From Actinomucor elegans (lineage: Eukaryota > Mucoromycota > Mucoromycetes > Mucorales > Mucoraceae): a stretch of DNA of 64,000 bases. The stretch's first letter is position 1. The number at the start of each line of letters is the position of its first letter. A model generated the notes under the pieces. That model ran no database searches. It was not told where the DNA came from and worked only from the letters and a program-made list of their open reading frames with translations. The translations under genes and the position numbers were made by a program. Below, piece by piece: positions 10,827 to 22,104 of the stretch. The stretch is taken from assembly GCA_026027325.1 (NCBI GenBank), contig JAMSLZ010000001.1:1-64000 (forward strand). The letters run 5' to 3'.

Positions 10827-13800
10827 ATGCCAGCCGTTAGAAACCAAAACAAGTACAAATGCGATAGTTGTGTAAGAACATTTAGAACTATCAAGCAGAG
10901 ATGCAACCATTATCAATATTATCGTGACCACAAGAAAAGCGTTAACCGAGCCCAAGAAGCAACCATTGGTAAATTAATAACCTTGAACCATGTATGTTTC
11001 ACTAATTCATCATCTTTATAGAACCTACTTCAATGGACCTTGGACCCATTCCAATGGAACAAGTAGAGGATGGTGGTACTCCTATTATCCATAATGTCAG
11101 ATCCACTGATGAAAACGCGTTTACCAGCACTGAATTAAATAGTATCCAGTTCAAAGATATCTGCGATACATTCAGCATTTCTCGTGAGGCTCAAAGAGAA
11201 CTTGTATATTTGATCCGTACTATAATCAAGAACAACGACCAAGACCGCATAACTCATCCAATGGGTAAGCATCTAGTTTGACATGATTAGAACGAAACAT
11301 AGGCTGATCAAAACTTTCTTTTTTACGTACAGGTCATATTCCATCTACTGTCATGTTTCCTGACACATTGGATCACGTACTCAAAAAGAAAACTAGCATC
11401 GAGACCAAACTTCGACAAGTTTGTGTTAATGGTTGCATGCTTTTTGCTGATGATGATATCGAGACAGCTTTCTGTAAAAATCCTATATGTAAAGAAAGTC
11501 GTTTTGATGATGATGGTAAACCTCGCCGCCATATGAAGATGCTGTCAGTTGGTGAGCAGGTTGCCAAAATGCTTGGAAATACCAAGATCAGAAATATGAT
11601 GAGATATCGTCATAATTATGAATCAATTGATGGTGTTTACAAAGATTATTTTGATGGTGCTGCTTATAAGGTATTTTCACAAGGTCATGAAAGAATTTTC
11701 ACTGGTGAAGATGATGTAGCCATGGCTCTGTTTGTTGATGGTTTTCGGACAAGTAAGGGCAATACAGGTGACAAGTTGACTATTGTACATCTTCTTAACT
11801 TTAACATCCCTCCCGAGTACCGCTACCAAGACGAGTATATGCTTCAGTTAGCTATTCTTCCTGGACCAAACAATCCAAAATATATTGATACTTTCCTTCA
11901 ACCTATTATTGACGAGTTTAATAATCTGTCCACCAAAGGTTTGCTTGTTCAAAAAGATGGTATCGATATCTGTCACGCTCGTGTACATTTGGTGATGGCT
12001 ACTGGTGATCTCCCTGCAGCTGCTGAATTGGCACACCATGATGGACACATGGCTACCTTTGGTTGTCGAATTTGTCGTATCAAAACCCAGCGTCATGATC
12101 ATCACACTTGCTTTTTAACTATTGAAGACGAGATCCGAAACACTAACGACTTTAAGAATCCAAATGCCATCGCTGTAAGTATCACTGACAAAGAAAACAA
12201 TGTTATTCCTTTTATCAACAACAACTGAGTACTTCACTTTTACCTTTTCATAGCATTATAACATCAAGACTCCAACACCATTTGCAAAATTACCTTCCTT
12301 TACGGGATCGACGTATTTTGGTTTGGATGAAATGCATCTTATCGGTCAAGGTATTGCCAACATGTGTTCGAGATGCTGACTGTCACCATGGGAAAAGATT
12401 ATAATAAGGCCATCAACACCAAATACAAGCCAACCGATGAAGAACTTGAGCGTGAAGGTTATACATCTGAAAAGCAGTGGCCGTACACCTTTAACATACC
12501 AAAGGAATCCTTGATGACCATTGGTAAACTTATTGAAGCTTCGAGGGTAACTGTTCCAACGACGTTTGCATCTAAATGGGAGAATCCCATTATCAAAAGC
12601 GGCGGAAAGCGAGCAGTTGACTGGGTTGATATCCTTTTGTACATGGTTCCAACTTTGTTTGTCCCGGCACTAAATCAAGAACGATCCAAAAAGCCACTTT
12701 TGGCGTTAACAAAAGCTGCTGCATTATCATTAAAGTGGGAGCTTGATCATGAGGACCTTGCAATGATAGAAAGGTGAGCAAACTAATATCTTGCATTGTA
12801 TGAAAATAACCTCACTTACATGTTCTTTAAAGTAATATAAAACAATGGAACAGCTTTTTGTTGCGAGAAATCGACGCAAAGCGCATCCATCCTGGTATCC
12901 TAAAACCAGTGCAACATTATCTTTCACACATTGTCTATATGATTAAGCAACAGGGCGTATTGAGAGCCTACTCAGCGCGTTCAATGGAAAGAAGCATTGG
13001 CAAGTACAAAAAGCTTATAAAGTCAAAAGTCAACGCTGGTGCCAATGCTGGTAATATCTTGGAGAGGCTTACAACCCGTAATCATATCAACAGTCAGTCT
13101 TGGAGTGTCCAAACCGAACTTGACTTGTTAACGCCTCGTTCATATGCCGAGAATTCTTACAAGAACAATCCTTCTGGTGAAGCTGGTGATCCCCAACTAT
13201 GGGAACCCTTTCAAGATTGTCTGGTTACGTCGTTGCCTGCTGGCGTTGATTGTCGCTTTTTTTTAAAGGCTTTGCTGAAATACTATCGTCGAACCGAGGT
13301 GAATGGCGCAAGTATTGTAGGAATTGATTCGTTTGATTCCATTTACATCGCTGGCCGAGCTTGGGCATATAATAACGTGTACACTTCGACACTGTACAAG
13401 AATTACATAAGTGAGCGCCGCCGAGGAAATAACTACATTATGTTTACTGCTAGCTATCTGTAAGTAAAAGCAAACTGATTTTATCATTCATAAAGAAACT
13501 TTACTAACTTGCTTTATTTGTAGCCATAGAAACAATGTTCGCGACAACTGGTTTGTTGGTTCTATTGTTTTCTTTTTTGAACATGAATTCAACAACAAGA
13601 TTCAATACTTGGTGTTAGTTGATGTTGCAAGAAGTAATTCCACTACTGACTACGATAAATCGATACCAATGGTGGAATTGAACCATGAAAATGCCCACGC
13701 ATATGCTGTGTGTCGTTTTGAAGATATTGTTGCTAGCGTTGGCCTTGTACGTTGCAGTTCTAGCAATAGTAGAAAGTACAAGGTTATTTCTCATCATATC

Positions 13801-13848
13801 TTTAAGCATGAACTTCATAGCAGTGCTGGTGCTTTAAATCGTTTGTAA
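10827..13848 (+). pseudogene. CACTA-2 Tnp2-family transposase, 6 exons, one frameshift
   Basis: Exons 10827-10968, 11022-11264, 11333-12174, 12254-12773, 12833-13459 and 13524-13848 match the six exons of CACTA-3 in phase. Exon 1 encodes a zinc-finger-like CxxC...H segment (C-D-S-C...NHYQYYRDH). Exon 3 has the Tnp2 core: ALFVDGF, NIPPEYRYQDEYMLQLAILP, then GDLPAAAELAHHDGH and GCRICR. Exon 4 is 520 nt where CACTA-3 has 521. The missing base lies near 12362 (AACATG, where AACCATG would keep frame) and creates an early stop (..CSRC*). Otherwise all splice sites and the stop codon are intact. The element is therefore either a recent mutant, or intact with one sequencing error. The catalytic mechanism (DDE cut-and-paste) is known for the family. 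Confidence 0.85.
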
Positions 13849-14691
13849 AAAAAATAAAAATAAAAAAAATAAAAAGTATAAGAAAAAGACTTCGTAAATA
13901 AAAATACGAAATAAAACCTCTTTTACACCTCAGAAATTTTGACCTTTGCCAATACAATAAATATTTCCGTATGATTCCTCGACAATTCTGAGGTTAATGT
14001 CGCATTTAATCTCTTGAACATGTTTAGAATAAGTTATTATGTCTACCAGATCTTGTTTAAATTAAAGCTTCAAGCAGAGATTTCATTAAATTGTAGTAAT
14101 CCGTGCCATTTCATTATAATTAGACCTTTAAATCTTAACTCTAGCCTGATTCCAGTCAAACATCACATCTGATTAACATTATATATTCAAAAAAAGCTTC
14201 TCAATCTACCAAAATTTTAACTTAGACTCAAAAAAGCCAATATACATTATATTTATGAATAATTATCTGTAAAGTTTAAACAACTCTTATATCACCAAGT
14301 TTACATTTTAATAACAACGTTTTTTTTATCTGCTTATTTTGCACAATATATAAGAGGGTATGGTGTTAGTAATTAATCTAACAGTACAAATACGCTTTAA
14401 AAGACTTTAAATAAAAAAAAATAGCCAGGTCTCCCTTATAAGTAACAGTACTAGCTGAAATTTCACTTTATTGGCATATTTTCAGCCATTATTGGCAGGT
14501 ACCTGCCAATTCCAAGAAAAGTCTTTCAGTTTTTTGGCGTCAAAACTTAGAAAAAAAAAATTTTCCTCAATTTTCATTGGCTAATATAACAAATTGGCAT
14601 AAAATCTGCCTCTATTGGCATAATTTTAGCCACTAATTGGCATAAAATATGCCTTTATTGGCAGCTAGTAACCAATTTTTTCGCCATAGTG
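13849..14691. repeat. CACTA-2 right arm and subterminal repeats
   Basis: No gene is visible. The first 600 bp are AT-rich filler. From about 14466 to the end there are clustered TTGGCATA/GCCAAT repeats mirroring the left end, finishing in TTTTTTCGCCATAGTG. Confidence 0.6.
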
Positions 14692-15219
14692 GCATTGCCC
14701 AATCCTGTACCTACAGCCTCTCGTCTCAAGTCCTGGTTCTCTGGCTACTGGCAAGACCTCTTTGACAAGCAAATGGCTGCTGCTGCTCACACTGGTAAAT
14801 CGGTTCTTTTGCGTGCTTGTCGGCCCTCTACTTCAAAGCCTGATCCAATACTGTACCTGCCTATGACTCGCGCTGCTCGCAGTCGTCTTGTTCGATGGCG
14901 CTTAGGCCGTTTCGCTAACCGTGATGAATTGTGTCCTTGTTTCACTGGTTGCCGGCTCTCTCGAGATCACTTTGTGTTCAATTGCCGTGGCATTGATCCT
15001 CGCCTTCTGTGCCAATTACCTGCTGCTCCGCCAGATGTCAATCGCATTGATCATGCCCTGAACTTGTTGCCCTTGAAAGCATCCAATGGTCCACCGCCTT
15101 TCTGGTCTGCACTCCTTGAGATTCTCTATGTGATTGACACGCTGTGTCATCCTCTTGCTGCTATCGTCCCAGATCCAGATCCTGGTGATGCCTGGTTTGC
15201 TGCTACTCGTACTATATAA
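14692..15219 (+). pseudogene. LINE-1 ORF2 C-terminal fragment with zinc motif
   Basis: After the duplicated GCA, the ORF2 frame continues (LPNPVPTASRLKSW...) to the stop at 15217-15219 (DAWFAATRTI). It includes the C-terminal cysteine/histidine motif CPCFTGCRLSRDHFVFNC (pattern CxC...HxxxxC) found in many fungal LINE ORF2 proteins. It is identical in sense to LINE-2 29560-30081. Confidence 0.9.
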
Positions 15220-15544
15220 ACCTCTCCTTGGTTTATTGAGCCTCTCTTTCTCTCTGTTCTATTGATGAACCAGCCTGTTTGTCTTTCAACTGCGCAGCCA
15301 CGGTGGTAAGTGATTATCAAAGTTCCCAGCTGTTGGCTTGCCTTTTGGATCACTCAGAGCTGCAATAGTCTACTGGTTCTCGCTCTTGTCTTTAACCTTT
15401 TTCTCCCTTGTGGTTCTCAGGGTTTTTTATACTTTTTTCTATGTTTATATTAAACACTTTTTCATATAGTTAGGCTAGATGCTCTATAGAGTTTGCCCAT
15501 ATAACTACTTATTAATAAAATATAATCTTTAAACTGAGCTACAT
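15220..15544 (+). other. LINE-1 3' UTR
   Basis: About 325 bp, shared with LINE-2, LINE-4 and LINE-5 (for example GGTAAGTGATTATCAAAGTT). It ends AATAAAATATAATC...GAGCTACATCCCC with no poly(A) tail. A conserved 3' UTR is what a LINE reverse transcriptase recognises for target-primed reverse transcription. Confidence 0.75.
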
Positions 15545-15736
15545 CCCCACTCTTCTTTCGCTTTTGAAAACTTTTTTCAAAAATCCACTTTTTCAAAGCC
15601 GAATATCTCAACAACTACAATACATCCATCTATAAAAATTGCACATCCATCTTCGCCTCGCCAAGTACTATCTGCAGTTTTTTTTTCAGAACATTCCATC
15701 AAGTTTTCGACATCTTGAATTTTTCTCCATTTCGAA

Positions 15737-16341
15737 ATGTCCAATGTTCAACATGCATCTGAGCCATCTGGCTCAATGGACCAAATGCAACAGCCAATGC
15801 AGTTCCAGCAGCTACAGCAAATGGTGTTTTCACTTGTTCAGCAAGTGCAACAACATCAAACATTATTTGAAGAGCTCCAGACCTTGAAAAATGAGATTCT
15901 TGGACTCAAAACCGAAAACCAGGCTCTGGTTAATGAAAATAACCAACTTCGAGCACAACTCTCTGCTGCCACCGCTCGTAGTCCACCGCAGGATGTCGCT
16001 TCTCCCGCCCAGGAAAAAAATGGTGCCCGGTCTTTCGCTGCCATTGCTGCAGCCGCTGTAAAAAAGGACAGCCGCCCCTCTCGCCCTGCTGCCGTTTCCC
16101 TAAAGAAACGTATAGCCGCTGCTCGCGCCTTCAAAACCCTTGAGGCCCAGGGTCCTCAGGGTTTTACCTATGTTTATCTTGGTCGATCTCGCAAACTTGA
16201 TCGTACTGAAGTCCGCTCTCGGTTACGTCGCGCTGGTGTTGACACTGGTCGTGTGTTAGATGTCTGTTTCCCTGCTACTGGTGTCCTTGGTGTCCTGATA
16301 CATACGCAGTATGTTGAAAGTTTACCGAGCTTATGACTACG
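15737..16341 (+). pseudogene. LINE-2 ORF1, N-terminal part, with frameshift
   Basis: This encodes the N-terminal Gln-rich coiled coil (QMQQPMQFQQLQQMVFSLVQ, then heptad leucines) and the RRM-like nucleic-acid-binding domain (SLKKRIAAARAFK...GFTYVYLGRSRK...GRVLDVCFPATGV). Compared with LINE-5 ORF1 one A is missing in the run near 16317, so the frame drifts to a stop at 16334-16336 just before CACTA-3. Joined with 23725-24078 the ORF is 959 nt against 960 in LINE-5, confirming a single-base loss. Confidence 0.88.
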
Positions 16342-17644
16342 CACTATGGCGAAAATATTGTCGGTTTTTTGCCCAAAAGTTGATAATATTAGGGGTAAAA
16401 TCGACTATAGTTCTGCTAATAATTATTGTCAATTTCTAGGCAGTGTTTTTTCGGCGGTTGATAATATTAGTGACTCTTATTCGATAATATTATGGGTAAA
16501 TACTATAATATTAAGGGTTTTCCTTCAATATTATTATGGGTAAATTGTATAATAGTAGTGGTTTCCAGTCAATAATAGTATGGATTAATCCCTCCATATT
16601 GATGATTTATAATCAATATTATTATTAGTTTTCTATCATATATTCACAATACACTACTAATAATATTATAGTCATTTTGGTTATTCAGATAATAATTTAA
16701 TTGCTATTTTTTTTATTTATATAATATATAACTTCAACAGATATTACTCTAATACACACTAGCCTTCAATAGCTGAATATACAATAACCAGCTTTCTATC
16801 ACACACGAACAGTATTTAACTTACCTTATTGTCATACAAGTATAAAAGAATTTATGTCCCACTGGCAAGTAACAGGTAAATGAATTAAGCAAATAACTGT
16901 ATAAATAATGTCAGTTATCGTTGATGAAACAATATTTTAAGAGTATATTTGAACTAACCTTTAGAAGAATGGCCCACGCTTGTATAATAGCATATTTTAA
17001 TCATCTTTTCCTAAAGTAAGTAATGATTAGATTCTTGAATGAAACTCGCTATTGCTACAGACTTACCAACACTATATCAGACACAATCAATTATAATTCA
17101 CTGGGCTACAGTTTTAATAGTCTTCGTCTTGTATATATACACAACTAAATCTATTATAACAGTATTAGATTAATATACAAAGAAATTAATGGATTAGTAA
17201 TCATTGCACTTACTTAATGGTTATTAGCTTTAAAACTAATAGTAAAGGTTCAAAAGCTATATGGCATTACTGGCTATAAGTATTACTGAAGTGGTATAAG
17301 TATTTAAGAATACAAGTCAGTATAAGAATATAAGCAGTATGAATGACGACGTATTTATAGATAATTACGACATTAAGAACGAGGGAAATATTCGAAAGCT
17401 TGGAAAAAAAAACACAATTACAAGCTGACATTGAGGTTAATTCCTATTATACAGAAGCTTCAGTTAAAGTGTTGTGCGCAATAAGAGTGACAAATGTCAA
17501 GAAACCTTACGTTTAATGTGCCAATTTAGCAAACGAAAAAAAAGAAAGAAACTCAAGATTGGTGTAAAAAAGTTTTTCTTAATACTGAAAAGCCGCAGAA
17601 AAATGCTACGTCAGCTACTTAAACCAATAAAAAAACGTCTATAT
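16342..17644. repeat. CACTA-3 left noncoding arm with subterminal repeats
   Basis: No gene is visible. The first 330 bp carry the same TAATATTAT / ATAATATTATGGGTAAA repeat array as the right end of CACTA-1, in inverse orientation; the remainder is AT-rich without ORFs of note. Confidence 0.6.
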
Positions 17645-18727
17645 TTATTTCGTTTTTTTTGTATTTTTCTTAGAGCGTGGTTTACGCTTATTGGAATCCG
17701 CTTCTTTGGAACGATTGTCAGATCCAGCCTCCTCATCTTCACCAACGTCAGGTTGAACCGTAATGGCTTTTCTTTTCGTTGATGAGCGAGCAGAATGTAG
17801 ATCCAACAAGCTAGCAATTGGAGATGCAAGACCAACTGGAGCAACAGAAGTAGCTAGACGATCAACAAGGATATGCTGATTATCCACACTATTTGCATAA
17901 CAAGCATATTAATAAAGATATAAAAACAGAAATAAAAAAGCATCTAACCTGAAGAACGATTCAATCTCATTGTCTTCAACAGATTCTTGATTTTGTTGAC
18001 TTTCACCTTCTTCAGCAGAATTACTTCTGGTACGTACAGTCTTCTTGTTTTTGAGTGCTTCAGATAAAAGTAACTTGGCAGCCCACATCTCTACACAGAG
18101 ATGCAGATGCAAGCCCACATCTAAAGCACGTTTCTCTAAAAGCAAAGCATAACGTTCTTGAATGCTGGTATCCTCTTCGCCAATTTCACTCCAAGTTTTA
18201 CCAACAATATTTATATTTGCCCTTTCCATGTCTTTCAAGACATCTCTTGCCAAGTATTTCAACGTATTGTATTGCGGTTGAACATCATCATCGGTCAGTT
18301 CATTTTGTTGGCCTTTTATATACTTGAGGTGTTTCAAGAGGGCATATAACCTTAATGGTGCAGAAGGGGTGACATTTGTCTTGGTTGCCTTTTGTTGATA
18401 ACGCACTTTTGCTTCTTCTAGCACTTTTGGGATTGACCGTTTACTACGTAAATTAGGATTCAAAGCATTTGCAATTGCTTCTCGTTCAGCTATATATGAC
18501 AAGCTAAGAGGTTAATAAAACTGAATGTAGTAACATGCTTCAGATATGATTGTACCATCGTCAAGTGCTTGTTCAATTTCTTCGTTAGATGAAACCCTCG
18601 AAGCTTCTCGAGGAAATAGAGGTGCTAATATTTGGATCAAATCTTGAATTAAACGACGGTTGATTAAGATTTCTTGTTCAATCTTCTCAAAGTAGACGCT
18701 CCAATTATTGTTGTTGTTGTTTGACAT
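17645..18727 (-). CDS. CACTA-3 accessory protein, 3 exons, 318 aa
   Basis: Minus-strand exons 18727-18556, 18489-17949 and 17888-17645 are equivalent, base for base, to the CACTA-1 gene at 2053-3135. The protein starts MSNNNNNN and ends in a Lys-rich tail. It has no recognised domain. It lies head-to-head with the intact transposase at 19133 and presumably works with it. The identity of two copies in opposite orientations more than 12 kb apart argues for recent transposition of this subfamily. The segment 17761-18502 is open in one frame, which supports coding function of exon 2. Confidence 0.78.
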
Positions 18728-19132
18728 AGCTATAAAGTAAATATATTATAAAGAAAAGTGATTGAATGATTTGAGCTATTTAACTGTTTTATAAGCGTAC
18801 TTTACCATTTATCCATTAGTAATCCTTACTAATGTCCAAAGAGCTTTCTGGAAAGTAAGCTTACTGACAGGTATGACTGACTTGGAAAGGAATTAGCTTG
18901 ATTAGAAATCATAAGGATCCATTAAAATGTATTCGATATCTGAATAATCTGGAAGGCTGAGTAATATGAAAAGCTGATTAGTTCAAAGGATTCAACAGCC
19001 TAAAACAATGAATTACCATTGAGAACTCTGTCAATTGTAGACCAAGCAAACGTATTTAAGACCTGCTTTTTCTAAACAACAAAACCGCTATTCATTAATT
19101 CGATATATTTACTTGTTTTTACTTATCTTTAA
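18728..19132. promoter_or_regulatory. CACTA-3 divergent promoter region
   Basis: 405 bp between the two start codons. A TATA-like TATTTAAG at 19052-19059 is about 75 bp before the transposase ATG, and an inverted TATAAAA at about 18787-18793 serves the accessory gene. A perfect palindrome with 9-bp arms lies at 18814-18834. Confidence 0.5.
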
Positions 19133-22104
19133 ATGGGCAAAGTTTCCTCTTCTGCTACACCATATAAATATACTTGCGCTACTTGTTTGAGGCCATTCAA
19201 AACTGTTAAAGCTAGGAGTAATCACTATAGCCATAATCGTGATCATAGAAAACAAAGGGTCGTCCAAACGCAAGAAGCTAGCATTCCTGTCCAAGGTGAG
19301 TTAACAGATATATTACTAAAGCTTTTAATTTAACAATATACCTTGTTTGAAATAGAGCCTACTCCAATTGCTTACAACGTCAAATCCTCGGATCAAAACC
19401 TTTTCACCAATACGGAATTAAATAGCATCCAATTGAGAGATATTTGCGACACGTATGGTATTCCTCGAGAGGCTCAAAGAGAACTTGTCTATCTAATGCG
19501 TACCATAATCAAAAACAATGAAGAGAGCCGTAAAACCGATGGATTGGGTATGTATCTATTCAAATAGAGTTAAAAAAAAGTACTTATCAGCTTTTATTCC
19601 CATTATATATAGGTTACCTACCATCCACTCTCATGTTCCCTGATACCTTGGATCGTACTCTTAAAGCAAAAACCAATATTCAATGTCATTTTCATGATGT
19701 CTGCGTCAATGGTTGCATGCTGTTTGAAAAGGAAGATATAGAGACTATTCAATGTAAAAACCCTGCTTGTAAAGAAAATCGCTTTGATGATCATGGTAAA
19801 CCTCGTCGCTCTATGAAGATGCTTCCTATTGGTGAACAAGTCGCTCAAATGCTTGCGAATGCAAAGACAAGAGACTTGATGAAATACCGCTACAACTATA
19901 AATCAACTGACGGTGAATATAAAGATTACTTTGATGGTGCAGCATACAAGTACTTTAAGGATAATAGCATTCTGTTTTCCGGTGAAGATGATGTCGCAAT
20001 GGTTCTTTTTGTCGATGGTTTCTGTACTAGCAAGAATCATAAAGGGGACAAGTTAACAATCATCCATCTCTTGAATATGAACATTCCCCCAGAATACCGC
20101 TACCAAGACGAATACATGCTTCAATTGGCGATCTTGCCAGGTCCAAACTACCCAAAGTACATGCATACCTTTTTAAAGCCTATTATTGATGAGTTTCATG
20201 CTCTGTCTACCAAAGGCATGCTTGTACAAAAGGATGGTGTAATTGTTTGTCAAGCTAAAGTCAACTTGGTGATGGCTACTGGTGATCTTCCTGCTGCAGC
20301 TGAGCTTGCAAATCATATTGGTCATATGGCTACGTTTGGTTGCCGTATTTGTCGTGTCCAAGCTGAACGTCATGATTATCATAATTGTTTTTTAACGATC
20401 GACAATGAGATCAGAAGCAGAAACGATTTCATTTCCCCAGATGCAGCGAATGTAAGTACTATAATCAGCATTAATCTTTACAAGTTTTTAACATTTCTTT
20501 TTCTTTTTACCTCATAGAGCTACAGTATCAAGTCTGCAACACCATTTGCAATACTTCCCAGTTTTACTGGCGCTACTTTTTTTGGTTTAGACGAAATGCA
20601 TCTTCTCGGACAAGGTATCGCTCAACACGTATTCAATATGCTGACAGTCGACATGGGTAAAGAGTACAATGCAGCAAGAAAAACTCGATATAAGCCCAAT
20701 GAAGATGAATTGAGTGATGCCCGATTGAAGTCTGCTGATGAATGGCCGTATACTTTCTATATTCCAAAATTATCGCTCATCAAAATTGGTAAACTTGTTG
20801 AAGCTTCTAGAGCCACTGTACCGACATCCTTTTCATCCAAATGGGAAGATCCAATTATCAAGAGTGGTGGCAAACGTGCTGTTGACTGGATTGATATTTT
20901 CTTATATATGATTCCCACCTTGTTCGTTCCTGAATTGATTCAAGAATCCGCTAAGAAACCATTGATTCATCTGACAAAAGCTGTCGCATTGGCTCTTAAA
21001 TGGGAACTTTCTATTGAAGACCTTATTCTGATGGAAAGGTAAATATATTTTTTTTGTACTCATAAATCTAGTTTACTTACATACTTTCCAAAGATATATC
21101 AAAGAATGGCAAGAATTTTTGTTGGCAGAAATCAAGGCAAAGCGTATTCATTCCGGTGTATTCAAGCCTGTTCAACACTACCTTTCGCATATAGTCTATA
21201 TGATCAAACAACAAGGTGTGTTGAGAGCATATTCCGCCCGATCAATGGAAAGAAGCATCGGAAAATACAAAAAGCTCATCAAGTCAAAGGTTGATGCTGG
21301 CGCAAACGCTGGTAATATCTTGGAAAGACTCATAACGCGTAATCATATAAACAGCCAGACTTGGGATGTTCATACTGAGCTTGACCTGATCACTCCTCGA
21401 AAATACAGCGAATCCACTTTCAGGAATAACCCTTCTGGTGATGCTAGTGATCCACAATTATGGGCTCCCTTTAGTAATATTTCAGTGGATACTCTTCCCT
21501 TTGGTGTCTCCACTCAAACTTTTTTGAAGGCGCTATTGCATTACTATCGCCGTACTGAAGCAAATGGTGTAAATATTGCTGAAATTGATTCGTTGAATAG
21601 TATTTCCATCGCTGGTCGTGCCTGGGCATATGGCAATGTATATACGTCTACCATGTATAAAAGCCATATAAATGAATATCGTCGAGGAAACAATTACGTG
21701 ATGATCACTGCCAGCTACTTGAAGTAAGTAATTAGCTCAAGAACAAAAACCTCTTTGATTAACCAACCTTTGTTAATAGTCGAAATAATTCCATTCGTGA
21801 AAGCTGGTTCATTGGTTCTATCGTTTTCTTTTTCGAGCATTCATTCAATGGTAGACCACAGTATTTGGCTTTGGTTGATTTAGCGAAAAAGAATGCAACT
21901 ACCAAATATGACAAGACTATTGCTTTGGTTGAGCTGCACAGTAGCGGTGCACACAGTTACGCTGTCTGTCGGTTTGAAGATATTGTTGCCAGTGTAGGTC
22001 TTGTGCGTTCAAGTGAATCTAATGAGAAAGAGTTCAAGATCATCTCTCATCATATATTTAAACAAGATCTAGAGCAAAATGCTGGCATATTAAGTCGTTT
22101 GTAA
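19133..22104 (+). CDS. CACTA Tnp2-family transposase, 6 exons, 889 aa, intact
   Basis: Exons 19133-19295, 19356-19547, 19613-20451, 20518-21038, 21094-21723 and 21780-22104 join to 2670 nt (889 aa plus stop) with no frame break; the introns are 55-66 nt with GT..AG ends. Residues 15-38 form a zinc-finger-like motif (C15, C18, H31, H34 or H38). The Tnp2 core begins near residue 126. Asp253 in LFVDGF and Asp343 in GDLPAAAEL are candidate catalytic acids, followed by HMATFGCRICR. The NIPPEYRYQDEYMLQLAILP block is the signature N-L/I-PP...R...LPGP region of plant and basidiomycete CACTA transposases. The C-terminal exons (KQQGVLRAYSARSMERSIG and GSIVFFFEH) are shared with CACTA-2. Upstream it is divergent from the accessory gene. 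It would excise and reinsert CACTA ends and could mobilise CACTA-1. Confidence 0.88.

Larger units (their letters stand above)
7931..14691 (+). mobile_element. CACTA-2, complete CACTA transposon of a second subfamily (6761 bp)
   Basis: It starts CACTATGGCGAAAAAATTGG and ends CCAATTTTTTCGCCATAGTG, perfect inverted ends of about 20 bp beginning with the diagnostic CACTA. A 3-bp GCA duplication flanks it (7928-7930, 14692-14694) and excision restores LINE-1. Contents in order: left subterminal array, a run of candidate mini-exons (minus), accessory gene (minus), divergent promoter, transposase (plus), right subterminal array. It has the same gene plan as CACTA-1 and CACTA-3, but its proteins are clearly diverged and its subterminal repeats are of a different type. 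Confidence 0.92.
4440..15544 (+). mobile_element. LINE-1, non-LTR retrotransposon, 3' part, split by two insertions
   Basis: Three pieces (4440-5148, 7585-7930 and 14695-15544) align end to end with LINE-2 from 28502 onward once DCT-A and CACTA-2 and their target duplications are removed. The coding pieces total 1580 nt, exactly the length of the matching LINE-2 stretch, with no frameshift. The 5' part would lie left of CACTA-1, outside the window. The 3' end runs directly into LINE-2. Confidence 0.9.
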
